A DNA stretch of 64,000 nucleotides, from positions 3,415,001 to 3,479,000 of the forward strand of contig NZ_CP133782.1 in NCBI RefSeq assembly GCF_034351645.1, given 5' to 3'. The DNA comes from Pseudomonas sp. DC1.2 (lineage in GTDB: Bacteria > Pseudomonadota > Gammaproteobacteria > Pseudomonadales > Pseudomonadaceae). Both the position numbers and the translations under genes were made by a program. The notes below the pieces were generated by a model. The model saw nothing but the letters and a program-made list of their open reading frames with translations, was not told the DNA's origin and made no database searches. Below are positions 43,718 through 54,277 of this stretch, in pieces (position 1 is the first letter of the stretch; each line of letters starts with the position of its first letter).

Positions 43718-45223
43718 TCAGTTGTTATACAGATCAATGATCGCACTGACTGCCTGGGTTTTAACCTTGGAGGCATCATTGCGAGCCTGTTCGATCTTAT
43801 TCAGGTAAGCATCGTCAATGTCGCCGGTCACGTACTTGCCGTCGAACACCGCGCAATCAAAGTTCTCGATTTTGATCTTGCCGCCACCGACTGCTTCAAT
43901 CAAGTCAGGCAAATCCTGATAGATCAGCCAGTCAGCACCGATCAAGTCGGCGACGTCCTGGGTTGACCGGTTGTGGGCGATCAGTTCGTGGGCGCTCGGC
44001 ATATCGATGCCATAGACGTTCGGGTAGCGAACGGCCGGCGCCGCAGAGCAGAAGTAGACGTTCTTGGCACCCGCTTCGCGGGCCATCTGAATGATCTGCT
44101 TGCAGGTGGTGCCGCGAACGATCGAATCGTCTACCAACATCACGTTCTTGCCGCGAAACTCCAGCTCGATGGCATTGAGCTTCTGGCGCACGGATTTTTT
44201 CCGCGCCGCCTGACCCGGCATGATGAAGGTCCGGCCAATGTAGCGGTTCTTCACGAAACCTTCGCGAAACTTGACGCCCAAGTGGTTCGCCAGCTCCAGG
44301 GCCGCGGTGCGGCTGGTGTCCGGGATCGGGATGACCACGTCAATGTCGTGCTCAGGGCGTTCGCGCAAGATCTTCTCGGCGAGCTTCTCGCCCATACGCA
44401 GACGGGCCTTGTACACCGACACGCCATCGATGATCGAATCAGGACGCGCCAGGTAAACGTGCTCGAAGATGCAGGGCGTCAGGGACGGGTTGGTCGCGCA
44501 CTGACGGGTGTGCAGTTTGCCATCCTCAGTGATGTAGACCGCTTCGCCTGGCGCCAGGTCGCGAATCAGGGTGAACCCGAGCACGTCCAGGGACACGCTT
44601 TCGGAGGCAATCATGTACTCGACGCCCTCGTCGGTGTGACGCTGACCGAAGACGATCGGGCGGATGCCATGCGGGTCGCGGAAACCGACGATGCCGTAGC
44701 CGGTGACCATTGCCACCACGGCGTAACCACCGACACAACGCTTGTGGACATCGGTGACGGCTGCAAACACATCTTCTTCGGTCGGCTGCAACTGGCCACG
44801 CTGGGCCAACTCGTGCGCAAACACGTTGAGCAGTACTTCCGAATCGGAGTTGGTGTTGACGTGACGCAGGTCAGATTCGTAAATCTCCTTGGCCAGTTGT
44901 TCAACGTTGGTCAGGTTACCGTTGTGCGCCAGGGTAATGCCGTAAGGCGAGTTGACGTAAAACGGTTGAGCTTCGGCCGAAGTCGAGCTGCCTGCGGTCG
45001 GGTAACGCACATGGCCAATACCCATGTGGCCGACGAGGCGCTGCATGTGACGCTGATGAAACACATCACGCACCAACCCATTGTCCTTGCGCAGGAATAG
45101 CCGGCCACCATGGCTGGTTACGATACCGGCAGCGTCCTGGCCGCGGTGCTGGAGGACGGTTAGCGCGTCATACAGCGCCTGATTGACGTTCGACTTACCG
45201 ACGATACCGACGATGCCACACAT
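43718..45223 (-). CDS. purF: Amidophosphoribosyltransferase
   Basis: 501 aa starting MCGIVG at 45223, the processed Cys being the glutaminase nucleophile. It catalyses the first step of purine synthesis, PRPP plus Gln to phosphoribosylamine. The N-terminal glutaminase domain includes the HNGNLTN block and the C-terminal phosphoribosyltransferase domain has the PRPP loop [17 protein letters not shown]. Three codons upstream are open but not conserved. It is 41 bp after cvpA, as in many gamma-proteobacteria. Confidence 0.97.
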   Translation of the reverse strand: MCGIVGIVGKSNVNQALYDALTVLQHRGQDAAGIVTSHGGRLFLRKDNGLVRDVFHQRHMQRLVGHMGIGHVRYPTAGSSTSAEAQPFYVNSPYGITLAHNGNLTNVEQLAKEIYESDLRHVNTNSDSEVLLNVFAHELAQRGQLQPTEEDVFAAVTDVHKRCVGGYAVVAMVTGYGIVGFRDPHGIRPIVFGQRHTDEGVEYMIASESVSLDVLGFTLIRDLAPGEAVYITEDGKLHTRQCATNPSLTPCIFEHVYLARPDSIIDGVSVYKARLRMGEKLAEKILRERPEHDIDVVIPIPDTSRTAALELANHLGVKFREGFVKNRYIGRTFIMPGQAARKKSVRQKLNAIELEFRGKNVMLVDDSIVRGTTCKQIIQMAREAGAKNVYFCSAAPAVRYPNVYGIDMPSAHELIAHNRSTQDVADLIGADWLIYQDLPDLIEAVGGGKIKIENFDCAVFDGKYVTGDIDDAYLNKIEQARNDASKVKTQAVSAIIDLYNN

Positions 45224-45264
45224 GCGACGCAACCCCTACTTAATAGATCTGAACTGAGCACCAC

Positions 45265-45825
45265 TCACTGAGGCGTTTTGGCCGTCGGCAAGAGGTGCTC
45301 CTTGAACGGAAGATCAGCGGGTACGCTGATACCGCTGGCCAGCCACTGACTGCTCCACCCCAGAATCAGGTTTTTGGACCAGTCTGCGACCAATAAAAAT
45401 TTTGGTACGAGTTGTGATTCTTTCCACCACCCGTCTTGCTGTACCGGCCCCAGGCTCAACAGCCCGACCGCCACAACCACCAGCAACCCGCCACGCGCGG
45501 CGCCGAAAGCCATGCCGAGGAATCGATCGGTCCCGGAAAGCCCGGTGACTCGAATCAGTTCGCCGATAAGAAAATTGATCATTGCGCCTACCAGCAAGGT
45601 GGCGACAAACATGATGGCGCAGCCCGCAATGACACGGGCCGAAGGCGTTTCGATGTACCCGGCAAGGTACTCGGACAATGAGCCACCGAACATCCAGGCG
45701 ACGACTCCTGCGATGATCCACGTCAGCAGCGAAAGTGCTTCTTTGACGAAGCCGCGGCTCAGACTGATCAATGCGGAGATGGCGACAATTGCAACGATCG
45801 CCCAATCAACCCAGGTAAATGGCAC
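45265..45825 (-). CDS. cvpA: CvpA family inner-membrane protein
   Basis: 186 aa with four hydrophobic segments (DWAIVAIVAISALISL near the N-terminus, LSLLTWIIAGVVAWMFG, VIAGCAIMFVATLLVGAMINFL, GGLLVVVAVGLLSLG). The family motif SRGFVKEALSLLTW follows the first span. Known as colicin V production protein and for envelope-stress phenotypes, but its molecular role is unclear. It is upstream of purF in a conserved pair. The C-terminal tail is cytoplasmic and Lys-rich. Confidence 0.93.
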   Translation of the reverse strand: MPFTWVDWAIVAIVAISALISLSRGFVKEALSLLTWIIAGVVAWMFGGSLSEYLAGYIETPSARVIAGCAIMFVATLLVGAMINFLIGELIRVTGLSGTDRFLGMAFGAARGGLLVVVAVGLLSLGPVQQDGWWKESQLVPKFLLVADWSKNLILGWSSQWLASGISVPADLPFKEHLLPTAKTPQ

Positions 45826-45923
45826 AGTGCAGCCTACAGACGGATAAGGCGGCGCATTTTAGCAGAGCCCATGCTGATCGGTAAGCTGCGATTGTCAGTG
45901 CATTTCAAATCAAAGCGATAGTT

Positions 45924-46565
45924 TCAGCCACGCTCAGGCTGGAAACGCACAACAAAACCCTTGAGGTTCTGCTGACGACCTAACAAGTCACGCAAACGAT
46001 CGGCTTCTGCACGTTCGATCAGCGGCCCAACGAACACCCGATTCTTGCCATCTGCAGACCTGATATAAGCGTTGTAGCCTTGGCTGCGCAGGTTTTTTTG
46101 CAGGTTTTCGGCACCTTCACGACTCGCCAGGCTGGCCAGTTGCACCGACCAACTGACCGAAAGGCCGTTGGCATCGACGCGACTTGCCGTGGTGTCGGGC
46201 CTGCCTGGTGCGGCGGCAATCGGCTGTGTGGGAGCAGGCACTGGTTTGGCAACAGCTGCCGAAGCGGATTTGGCCGCTGGAGCCGCAACCGCAGGCGCCA
46301 TAGGTTTTACCGGTGCTTGCTGCTCCGCAATATCTTCATCGCTCGGCACAGGCTCCTGTGGCAGCGCTTGCGGCTCAGGCACCACCACCGGCTCGATCTG
46401 CACTTGCGGCATGGCAGGCGCTTTTGGCGCAGCCGGCGCTTCGACCGTCACTTGACGTTGTTCGTCCTGACGGGAAAACAACATCGGCAGGAAAATCACC
46501 GCCAGGGCAATCAGCACCAGAGCGCCAACCATGCGCTGTTTGTACGCCTTATCCAGCAAAGCCAT
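45924..46565 (-). CDS. SPOR-domain membrane protein (DedD-like)
   Basis: 213 aa from ATG 46565 (GGAGGAAG upstream), overlapping the end of folC by 17 bp. A short cytoplasmic tail is followed by one span (MVGALVLIALAVIFLPMLF, residues about 11-30), a long Pro/Ala-rich linker, and a C-terminal SPOR domain (VQLASLASREGAENLQKNLR, NRVFVGPLIERAEADRLRDL). SPOR proteins gather at the septum. The folC-dedD-cvpA-purF order is the classic one. Confidence 0.9.
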   Translation of the reverse strand: MALLDKAYKQRMVGALVLIALAVIFLPMLFSRQDEQRQVTVEAPAAPKAPAMPQVQIEPVVVPEPQALPQEPVPSDEDIAEQQAPVKPMAPAVAAPAAKSASAAVAKPVPAPTQPIAAAPGRPDTTASRVDANGLSVSWSVQLASLASREGAENLQKNLRSQGYNAYIRSADGKNRVFVGPLIERAEADRLRDLLGRQQNLKGFVVRFQPERG

Positions 46566-47856
46566 TTGCCGCTTCCTCCGTGGAGCGCCGGGCCAGCCAT
46601 TGAAGGGCCTCGGCGACACAATAAAATGATCCGAACAACAGAATCTCGTCGTCGCTCGTCGCTACCGCACATTGCACATCGAGGGCGGCCGACACGCTGT
46701 CATAGGACGTTACGGACGCACCAAGGTTCTGCAACGCCACGTGTAAATCGCCAACCTGACGCGCCCTCGGCGAATCCAGCGGCGCAACGGCCCAGTGCTG
46801 GACACTAGCATTCAATTCGCCGACAACACCATCCAGATCCTTGTCCGCGAGCAACCCAAACACCGCCAGACGTTTGCCGACCGGAGGACGACTGGCCAGA
46901 CGCCGAGCCAGAAACTCTGCGGCGTGCGGGTTATGCCCCACATCCAGCAGCATATTCAGGCGCTTACCGTGCCAATAGAACTGCCGACGATCAAGCCGAC
47001 CGACCATCCGGGTGGCTTTCAGCGCTTCTACAATCTGCGCGTCTACCCACGGCAAACCGAGCAGCCGATAAGCCTGCAACGCCAATGCGGCGTTTTCCAT
47101 CGGCAGATCCAGCAACGGCAAATCATGCAGCTCGACGACGCGCCCTTGCGCATCGAGGCCACGCCATTGCCAATGGTCGTCGGTGACACCGAGATCGAAA
47201 TCGCGCCCACGCAGAAAAAATGGGCAAGCCAGCTCGCGCGCCTTGTCCAGCAGAGGCTGGGGAGGATTCAGATCGCCGCAAAGCGCAGGTGCGCCCTGGC
47301 GCAAGATGCCGGCCTTCTCGTAGGCCACGGATTCACGGGTGTCGCCCAGGTAATCGGCGTGATCGACGCCAATGCTGGTGACCAGCGCCATGTCCGCGTC
47401 GACCACGTTGACCGTGTCCAGACGCCCGCCCAGGCCGACCTCCAGCACCACCGCATCAAGACGGGCTTGTTGAAACAGCCAGAATGCCGCCAGGGTGCCC
47501 ATTTCGAAGTAAGTCAGGGACGTTTCACCGCGCCCAGCCTCGACCGCTGCAAAGGCTTCGCACAGTTGGGCGTCAGTCGCTTCGACACCATTGACCTGGA
47601 CCCGCTCGTTGTAACGCAGCAAGTGCGGAGAACTGTAGACACCGACACTCAGGCCTTGCGCGCGCAATAGCGACGCCACGAACGCACACGTAGAACCTTT
47701 GCCGTTGGTACCGGTAACCGTAATCACCCGAGGCGCCGGCTTGCCCAGCCCCATGCGGGACGCTACCTGTTGCGAGCGCTCCAGGCCCATGTCGATGGCC
47801 GAAGGGTGCAACTGCTCGAGGTAGGCGAGCCACTCGCCAAGGGTACGTTGGGTCAT
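46549..47856 (-). CDS. folC: Folylpolyglutamate synthase / dihydrofolate synthase
   Basis: 435 aa. Adds Glu to dihydropteroate and to folates. The Mur-ligase-type ATP site [12 protein letters not shown] lies near residue 47. The carbamylated-Lys region and the ATPase His/Asp segment ([15 protein letters not shown], about residue 310) are typical. It overlaps the accD stop by four bases and the SPOR gene by 17, so the group is translationally coupled. Confidence 0.96.
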   Translation of the reverse strand: MTQRTLGEWLAYLEQLHPSAIDMGLERSQQVASRMGLGKPAPRVITVTGTNGKGSTCAFVASLLRAQGLSVGVYSSPHLLRYNERVQVNGVEATDAQLCEAFAAVEAGRGETSLTYFEMGTLAAFWLFQQARLDAVVLEVGLGGRLDTVNVVDADMALVTSIGVDHADYLGDTRESVAYEKAGILRQGAPALCGDLNPPQPLLDKARELACPFFLRGRDFDLGVTDDHWQWRGLDAQGRVVELHDLPLLDLPMENAALALQAYRLLGLPWVDAQIVEALKATRMVGRLDRRQFYWHGKRLNMLLDVGHNPHAAEFLARRLASRPPVGKRLAVFGLLADKDLDGVVGELNASVQHWAVAPLDSPRARQVGDLHVALQNLGASVTSYDSVSAALDVQCAVATSDDEILLFGSFYCVAEALQWLARRSTEEAANGFAG

Positions 47857-48773
47857 AGGTTGGCAGGCACCGGCGGAACCACGATCGGTTCAATCGGCGC
47901 GGCGACGAATGTCGGCGTCGGCAGGCCCATCATTTGTGCCAGCAGGTTGCCCAGACGCGGACGCAATTCCTGACGATGAATGATCATGTCGATTGCGCCG
48001 TGTTCCAGCAGGAATTCGCTGCGCTGGAAGCCTTCCGGCAGTTTTTCGCGCACGGTTTGCTCGATGACGCGCGGACCGGCGAAGCCGATCAGGGCTTTCG
48101 GCTCGCCGACGATCACATCGCCCAGCATCGCCAGACTGGCGGAAACGCCACCGTAGACCGGGTCGGTCAATACGGAGATGAACGGAATACCTTCTTCACG
48201 CAGACGCGCCAGTACCGCCGAAGTCTTGGCCATTTGCATCAGGGAAATCAGAGCTTCCTGCATCCGCGCGCCACCTGAAGCGGCGAAGCAGATCATCGGG
48301 CATTTGTTTTCCAGCGCGTAGTTGGCGGCACGCACGAAGCGCTCACCAACGATAGCGCCCATCGAGCCGCCCATGAATGAGAACTCAAACGCCGACACAA
48401 CAACTGGCATGCCCAGCAGCGTACCGCTCATGGAGATCAGTGCGTCTTTTTCACCGGTCGCCTTTTGCGCAGCAACCAGACGATCCTTGTACTTCTTGCC
48501 GTCGCGGAACTTCAGACGGTCAACCGGCTCCAGGTCCGCGCCCAGTTCGGAGCGGCCTTCAGCGTCGAGGAAAATGTCAATGCGGGCGCGGGCGCCGATG
48601 CGCATGTGGTGGTTGCACTTGGGGCAAACATCCAGAGTCTTTTCCAGCTCCGGACGATACAGCACAGCCTCGCAAGACGGGCATTTGTGCCAAAGACCTT
48701 CAGGCACCGAGCTCTTCTTGACCTCGGAACGCATGATCGAAGGGATCAGTTTGTCTACTAACCAGTTGCTCAT
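47853..48773 (-). CDS. accD: Acetyl-CoA carboxylase, carboxyltransferase beta subunit
   Basis: 306 aa from ATG 48773. Forms the carboxyltransferase with AccA, giving malonyl-CoA for fatty-acid synthesis. The N-terminal zinc ribbon has CPSC and CPKC 15-16 residues apart, and the crotonase-like core includes [20 protein letters not shown] and [15 protein letters not shown]. The C-terminal extension is Pro/Val-rich ([18 protein letters not shown]). The 37 codons open upstream are not conserved. It overlaps folC. Confidence 0.97.
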   Translation of the reverse strand: MSNWLVDKLIPSIMRSEVKKSSVPEGLWHKCPSCEAVLYRPELEKTLDVCPKCNHHMRIGARARIDIFLDAEGRSELGADLEPVDRLKFRDGKKYKDRLVAAQKATGEKDALISMSGTLLGMPVVVSAFEFSFMGGSMGAIVGERFVRAANYALENKCPMICFAASGGARMQEALISLMQMAKTSAVLARLREEGIPFISVLTDPVYGGVSASLAMLGDVIVGEPKALIGFAGPRVIEQTVREKLPEGFQRSEFLLEHGAIDMIIHRQELRPRLGNLLAQMMGLPTPTFVAAPIEPIVVPPVPANL

Positions 48774-48993
48774 GCTTTCTTTCTCCAGTACCGGCGGCCC
48801 GAACGCTTTGGTTCGCAGCCCCGTGTATGCCCTTGAGCTAAATTCATATGGGTGGCGATGATCGCTGAATTGCCGGGCCAGCAAGACTGACCTTCGTACA
48901 ACCCAGAAAACCCTCAGCCCTGCCTACTTTGTGCAAATGCACCTGTTTTACACAGAGCTGTGGACGGCGGCAGTCTGCCAGCCGTCACATCAA

Positions 48994-49617
48994 CTACGTG
49001 CTACTGCGTACCGCACTGATAAATGCCTGAATCTTGGCGTGATCCTTGATACCCCGGCTCACCTCTACCCCGCCACTAACGTCCACTGCGTATGGCCGAA
49101 CCCGGGCAATCGCCTCGGCGACGTTATCAGCGCTCAGGCCACCGGCCAGGATAATCGGCTTGCTCAAGCCTTGCGGTATCAGTGACCAGTCAAAGGCTTC
49201 GCCGGTTCCGCCCGGCACGCCTTCAACATAGGCGTCGAGCAGAATACCGCGGGCACTGGGGAATGCATCACACGCTGCGGCAATATCATCGCCAGCCTTG
49301 ACCCGCAGTGCCTTGATGTACGGGCGGTTCCAGCCCTCACACTCTGTGGCAGTTTCATCACCGTGAAACTGCAAGAGGTCCAGCGGCACGGCATCGAGAA
49401 TTTCCCCCAGCTCGCAGCGGCTGGCGTTGACGAACAAACCCACGGTGGTCACAAACGGCGGCAAAGCCTTGATGATTGCCCTGACCTGCTGGAAGGTCAC
49501 TGCCCGCGGACTTTTGGCGTAAAACACAAACCCAATGGCATCCGCCCCCGCCTCGACTGCTGCCAACGCATCTTCTATGCGGGTAATCCCACAAATCTTG
49601 CTGCGAACGGCTGACAT
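48994..49617 (-). CDS. trpF: Phosphoribosylanthranilate isomerase
   Basis: 207 aa from ATG 49617, third step of tryptophan synthesis from anthranilate. The catalytic Cys is in [14 protein letters not shown] at the N-terminus and the general-acid Asp is in [20 protein letters not shown] near the end. [15 protein letters not shown] is also conserved. It is upstream of accD and downstream of truA, as in other Pseudomonas. Confidence 0.95.
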   Translation of the reverse strand: MSAVRSKICGITRIEDALAAVEAGADAIGFVFYAKSPRAVTFQQVRAIIKALPPFVTTVGLFVNASRCELGEILDAVPLDLLQFHGDETATECEGWNRPYIKALRVKAGDDIAAACDAFPSARGILLDAYVEGVPGGTGEAFDWSLIPQGLSKPIILAGGLSADNVAEAIARVRPYAVDVSGGVEVSRGIKDHAKIQAFISAVRSST

Positions 49618-49680
49618 GTCGATAAAACCCCAAGGCAAATCCGAGAAAGTCCCGGATGGTAACAAATGCGTTCGAGGGCG

Positions 49681-50505
49681 TCAGCCGTCAAGTTCCGTGA
49701 AACCCGTCAGGAAGTGTGGGCCGATGTAACGCTCGGGCAATGGGAACTCGTCGCGATACTCGACTTGCACCAAATACAGACCGAACGGGTGGGCCGTGAC
49801 TCCACCCGAGCGACGCACGCGACTTTCCAACACTTCTTTCATCCACTCTACCGGCCGTTCACCCGTACCGATGGTCATCAACACACCGGCGATGTTACGC
49901 ACCATGTGGTGCAGGAAAGCGCTGGCGCGGATATCCAGCACGATCATTTTTCCGTGCCGAGTCACCCGTAGGTGGTGCAGCTCTTTGACCGGAGATTTGG
50001 CCTGACACTGTCCGGCGCGAAACGCGCTGAAATCGTGAATACCGATCAAGAACCGAGCCGCTTCAGCCATGCGCTCGACGTCGAGCGGGCGGTGATTCCA
50101 GGTGACTTCTTCGTTGAGGTGCGCCGGGCGGATCTGATCGTTGTAGATGACGTAACGATAACGCCGGGCAATAGCCTTGAACCGCGCGTGAAAATGCGCC
50201 GGCATGACTTTGGCCCAACTCACACTGATGTCGTGGGGCAAATTGATGTTGGCGCCCATGACCCAGGCCTTCAGCGAGCGATCGACCGGGGTATCAAAAT
50301 GCACCACCTGGCCACAGGCGTGTACGCCAGCATCAGTGCGCCCGGCACAATGCAACGACACCGGTGAGTCGGCGACTTTGGACAGGGCTTTTTCGAGGGT
50401 TTCCTGAACCGTCAGCACACCAGAGGCCTGTCGCTGCCAGCCGCGATAACGCGAGCCTTTGTATTCAACGCCCAGCGCGATCCGGAAAAAGCCGTCGGCC
50501 GCCAT
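49681..50505 (-). CDS. truA: tRNA pseudouridine synthase A
   Basis: 274 aa from ATG 50505. Makes pseudouridine at positions 38-40 of the tRNA anticodon stem-loop. The catalytic Asp lies in CAGRTDAGVHACGQVVHF, and the YKGSRYRGWQRQ N-terminal block and the FLHHMVRNIAGVLM core are visible. TTG codons further upstream are possible starts and would add up to 19 residues; no ribosome site separates them. It is divergent from a peptidase-family gene. Confidence 0.94.
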   Translation of the reverse strand: MAADGFFRIALGVEYKGSRYRGWQRQASGVLTVQETLEKALSKVADSPVSLHCAGRTDAGVHACGQVVHFDTPVDRSLKAWVMGANINLPHDISVSWAKVMPAHFHARFKAIARRYRYVIYNDQIRPAHLNEEVTWNHRPLDVERMAEAARFLIGIHDFSAFRAGQCQAKSPVKELHHLRVTRHGKMIVLDIRASAFLHHMVRNIAGVLMTIGTGERPVEWMKEVLESRVRRSGGVTAHPFGLYLVQVEYRDEFPLPERYIGPHFLTGFTELDG

Positions 50506-50706
50506 TTCGGCGGCAGGATTATCTATATTTGCCAAGGGGTGACAGCCTGCTGATGTTCGCAAAGGCGGGCATTATAAGGCGCCGAGTCAGGGACGCCAGA
50601 GCCATGTGTTTTTTGTCAAAGACCTTGCAGACAACCATTGCGCGCCTGCAAAGCATTTCGCTATATAGATACCTACATAACGAGTACACCCACTCAGCGA
50701 GACCTG

Positions 50707-51369
50707 ATGATGAATGCAACCCTCAAAGAAGCCGTCGGCCCCAGCTATAGCCTGGAAGGCATGTGCCACGCCAAACGCAAAACGTGGGAAGCGATCGAAG
50801 AAATAGCCCGACGGATCAAGCCGGGCATGCACGAATCCAAGGCGCTGGCGATGAGCCTGGAGGTGCTGAACGAACAAGGCATGGACCGCCTCTGGCATCC
50901 ATCGAAAATCCGCATTGGCGAAAACACCCTCAAGACCTTCAAACAACATTCCGAGGGCGACCCGGTGCTGGCTGAAAACGATATTTTCTTTATCGACCTC
51001 GGCGTGGTCTGGGACCGTCATGAAGGCGACTCTGGCGCGACATTCACCGTAGGCAACGATCCCGAAATGTTGGCGTGTGCAGTCGCGGCAAAAAACCTGT
51101 TCAACCTGGTACACGATCACTGGCGCACTCGGCAAGTCGCCGGCCCCGAGCTCTACCGCTATGCCGAAGAACAGGCGACAGCGATGGGCTGGAAGCTCAA
51201 CCTTGAGATCAAGGGCCACCGGGTCAGTGATTTCCCGCATGCAATCTATCGTGCAGGCGACTTGGGGAACTTTGAGGAATGCCCAAACGTGGGGTTGTGG
51301 ATTCTGGAAATCCAGATTGCCCACCCTACCCGGCCATTTGGTGCCTTTTACGAAGACTTGCTGGACTGA
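50707..51369 (+). CDS. M24-family (Xaa-Pro aminopeptidase-like) protein
   Basis: 220 aa, starting MMNATLKEAVGPS at 50707, with a second Met directly after. The single pita-bread domain keeps plausible metal ligands: Asp in FIDLGVVW, Asp in GDSGATFTVG, His in HRVSDFPHAIYR, Glu in WILEIQIAH and Glu in FYEDLLD. It lacks the N-terminal domain of true Xaa-Pro aminopeptidases. A small peptidase or pseudo-enzyme are both possible. It stands alone on the plus strand between truA and fimV and is closed by a strong terminator. Confidence 0.75.
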   Translation: MMNATLKEAVGPSYSLEGMCHAKRKTWEAIEEIARRIKPGMHESKALAMSLEVLNEQGMDRLWHPSKIRIGENTLKTFKQHSEGDPVLAENDIFFIDLGVVWDRHEGDSGATFTVGNDPEMLACAVAAKNLFNLVHDHWRTRQVAGPELYRYAEEQATAMGWKLNLEIKGHRVSDFPHAIYRAGDLGNFEECPNVGLWILEIQIAHPTRPFGAFYEDLLD

Positions 51370-51406
51370 AAGACTCAACATCACCGTTGAGTGCCAACGC
51401 GTTCTC

Positions 51407-51452
51407 GCCAAAACAAAACGGCAGCCTCAAAGGGCTGCCGTTTTGTTTTGGC
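51407..51452. terminator. Bidirectional terminator between the M24 gene and fimV
   Basis: A 20-bp perfect inverted repeat, GCCAAAACAAAACGGCAGCC and its complement, around a 6-nt loop. A-runs on the left and T-runs on the right allow termination in both directions, serving the M24 gene and fimV. Confidence 0.92.
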
Positions 51453-51464
51453 TTTACCGATCCG

Positions 51465-54068
51465 TCACACCAGTCGCGAGAGCATTTCCTTGGCTTCGCT
51501 CTTCTGACCGTCGTCACCCTCCGTCACGACTTCATTGAGGATGTCCCGCGCACCGTCTTTATCCCCCATGTCGATGTAGGCCTGAGCCAGATCGAGCTTG
51601 GTGGCGACTTCGTCGGTGCCGGACAGGAAATCGAACTCAGGTTCGTCATCCGCAGATGCCAACGCATCCTCGGCGGTGAAGCTCGGTTCACCTATGCCCT
51701 GGGACAGGCTGTCCAACTCGGCGTTGACATCGTCCAGTTCGGCAGTAAACGCATTTGGCGTTTCAGGGGCGTCCATTTCGTCAGCCAGGGACAGGTCAAA
51801 GTCCGCCGGCAGCTCCAGGTCATCCAGCGCGGGCTCAGTTACTGTCGGCACATCGGCAGGCGACAGGTCCTTGCCATCTTCGCCCAAGCCCAGCAGGAAG
51901 TCGTCTTCGGCCAAAGTCGCCGCAGAAGCGTCGCCACCCAAGTCGAGGTCCAGATCGAAATCCGAGAGGTCATCAAGGTTTTCCGTGAGATCCGTCTGCT
52001 GCTGCAACACCGACTCAAAGCTCAAATCGTCATCCAGCGGAAAATCGTCCAGCTCTGCCGCAGAGGCCGGTGCCGGCGCTGGTGTAACCACTGCTGGAGA
52101 CACCGCTTCCAGGTCATCCAGGCTCAGATCGAAGGCACTGTCGAGGTCATCGTCGGCCGGAGCCGGTGCCTCCGGCTCGTCAAGCAGCAAATCCTTGACG
52201 TACTGTGCATCCAGCTCTGCCGCCACGGCTGCCGCCGCAATACCGCCTGCTGCCACCAGCGCCATGGTCGGGAATCGGCTTTTCAGGTGTTCGACCTGGG
52301 CGAAGTTCTCCCCGTTGGCCACCAACTGACGCTCTTGGGCAACGAACGCATCACGGTCGCCTTGCTGGCCGTAGACTTCCATCAGCTTGAGGCGCAGGTC
52401 ACTGCGTTGTGGCTCTTGCTTGATACCGTCCTCCAGCAAGGCTGCGGCCTGATTCAAGCGACCGGCGGCAATGTGCGACTGCGCCTGGGTCAGCACGTCG
52501 TCAGAACGCTCGGCGGCCGGCGCCACCAGCGGCGCGGCAATCGGTGGCGTAACCACGACGGGCGCAATCACTGGAGCCGGCGCTGGAGCAGGCGCGGGTA
52601 CGTTAGCGAGCTTCACGCTGGGCGGCGCAACATCCAGACCTTCAAAGCTGCTTTGCGGCAAGTCATGCTCCGAGGAGAATTCTTGATCCTCGGCCAGCGC
52701 ACGCGCCATACGCAGGTGCTTTTCGGCTTCCTGCTGGGCTTTGCGGCGACGCGCCAGCAATAGCAGCAACAGCAACAGCACCACCGCACCGCCACCCACC
52801 AACCCCAACAGAATCGGGTTGGTCAGCAGCTCATTGAATGTTTGCTCAGAGGCCGCTGGCTTGGGCTCGACAGGCGTTTGGGCAGGAGCCGGAGTCACCT
52901 CTGGCGCCGTCACCACCGCCGCAGGCACTGCCGGCGCGGTAGAAGGATTGGCGGCCAACGCAGCGGACATCGCCGGGGCAGTGGCTGCATTGGCAGCAGG
53001 CGCACCAGCGGCACCGTCGGCTTGCAACTTCGCCAGTTGATTGTTCTTCAGCTCGATCAGACGCTGCAATTTGTCCAACTGACTTTGCAGATCGGTCATA
53101 CGGCTTTTCAGTTCAGCATTGTCACGACGAGTCGTGTCGAGGCTTTCCTGGGTTACCGCCAGTTTGTTGCTCAGATTCTTGGCATCGCCAGCCGCGCCTT
53201 TGCGGCCTTTGCCACTGCCGGCAGAGACCAGACTCAGATTATCTTTGGCTGCCTGCGACGACGCTGCATCACCGCCCCCGCGCTTGGTGGCATCGAGTTG
53301 CTGCTGCCTTGCTCCAGACTTCGCGGCAGTGCGACGCCCCTGACGCCAAGCGGTGTTCTGTGCAGCCACTTCAGCAATGGCTTTGGGTTGCGCCAGGCTG
53401 GTGCTTTGCACCGGGTCCGGCAGGCGCAGTACCTGGCCGGTTTTCAGTCGATTGATGTTGCCATCGATAAAAGCATCCGGGTTCAGCGCCTGGATCGCCA
53501 GCATGGTTTGCTGAACCGAGCCGCCATTACGCGCTTTCGCCGCGATTTCCCACAGGGTGTCGCGTGGCGTCGTGGTGTATTGGGACGGTTTGGTAGCGCC
53601 GGTAACGGGCGCACTGACCGCCTTGGCCGGCGCAGGTTGCGCAGCGGCGTCAGCGGTTTGCGGCGAGAACTTCGACGGGTCGAGCAGAACGCTGTAATCA
53701 CGCAGCAAACGACCGTTAGGCCACATGACCTGAACCAGGAATTTCACCATCGGCTCGGACAGCGGCTTGCTGGAGGTCACGCGAAGGATGCTTTTGCCAC
53801 TGGCGTTAAGCACCGGAGTGAAGCTCAGGTCATTGAGAAACGCCTGGCGATCAACTCCAGCCTTGGCGAAATCATCGGCCGAAGCCAGGCTCGGCACCAC
53901 TTCGGCAGCGGTGAGGTCCTTAACATCAAGCAACTCGATTTCCGCCACCAAGGGCTGGTTCAGCGTCGATTTCAGGGTCAGCTCCCCGAGCCCGAGCGCA
54001 TGCGCCATACCGGAGGACAGCGCCGAGGCGGCCGCTATTGCTAACACCAGTTTGCGAACTTGAACCAT
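51465..54068 (-). CDS. fimV: FimV, cell-pole and type IV pilus hub protein
   Basis: 867 aa. The signal-like N-terminus (about 1-24) leads to the periplasmic FimV domain (LGELTLKSTLNQPLVAEIEL). A LysM motif near residue 160-205 (TTTPRDTLWEIAAKARNGG...LKTGQVL) binds peptidoglycan. One span follows near residue 420-440 (LLGLVGGGAVVLLLLLLLLA), then a long acidic cytoplasmic tail and the C-terminal FimV motif (TKLDLAQAYIDMGDKDGARDILNEVV). It recruits polar proteins, supports pili and cAMP signalling in P. aeruginosa. The coding region ends close to the shared terminator. Confidence 0.94.
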   Translation of the reverse strand: MVQVRKLVLAIAAASALSSGMAHALGLGELTLKSTLNQPLVAEIELLDVKDLTAAEVVPSLASADDFAKAGVDRQAFLNDLSFTPVLNASGKSILRVTSSKPLSEPMVKFLVQVMWPNGRLLRDYSVLLDPSKFSPQTADAAAQPAPAKAVSAPVTGATKPSQYTTTPRDTLWEIAAKARNGGSVQQTMLAIQALNPDAFIDGNINRLKTGQVLRLPDPVQSTSLAQPKAIAEVAAQNTAWRQGRRTAAKSGARQQQLDATKRGGGDAASSQAAKDNLSLVSAGSGKGRKGAAGDAKNLSNKLAVTQESLDTTRRDNAELKSRMTDLQSQLDKLQRLIELKNNQLAKLQADGAAGAPAANAATAPAMSAALAANPSTAPAVPAAVVTAPEVTPAPAQTPVEPKPAASEQTFNELLTNPILLGLVGGGAVVLLLLLLLLARRRKAQQEAEKHLRMARALAEDQEFSSEHDLPQSSFEGLDVAPPSVKLANVPAPAPAPAPVIAPVVVTPPIAAPLVAPAAERSDDVLTQAQSHIAAGRLNQAAALLEDGIKQEPQRSDLRLKLMEVYGQQGDRDAFVAQERQLVANGENFAQVEHLKSRFPTMALVAAGGIAAAAVAAELDAQYVKDLLLDEPEAPAPADDDLDSAFDLSLDDLEAVSPAVVTPAPAPASAAELDDFPLDDDLSFESVLQQQTDLTENLDDLSDFDLDLDLGGDASAATLAEDDFLLGLGEDGKDLSPADVPTVTEPALDDLELPADFDLSLADEMDAPETPNAFTAELDDVNAELDSLSQGIGEPSFTAEDALASADDEPEFDFLSGTDEVATKLDLAQAYIDMGDKDGARDILNEVVTEGDDGQKSEAKEMLSRLV

Positions 54069-54277
54069 AGCCTCATCCTTTGTTTGAACATTCCTCGGCC
54101 AGCGAGAAGGTGTTGATAGCCGCTGCCGTAAGGCATTGCGCGCGGCGGCGAAGGGTCGTCGCGCGCGATCATTTCTTTGATGCCCCGGAAAGCCCCGCAG
54201 GGTGGCTCGCCTTCAAGCACTCCGGCCAAGCATAGCGCTCAGCTAGAATCATTCGACAAATTGTTGCCAAGTATCTT

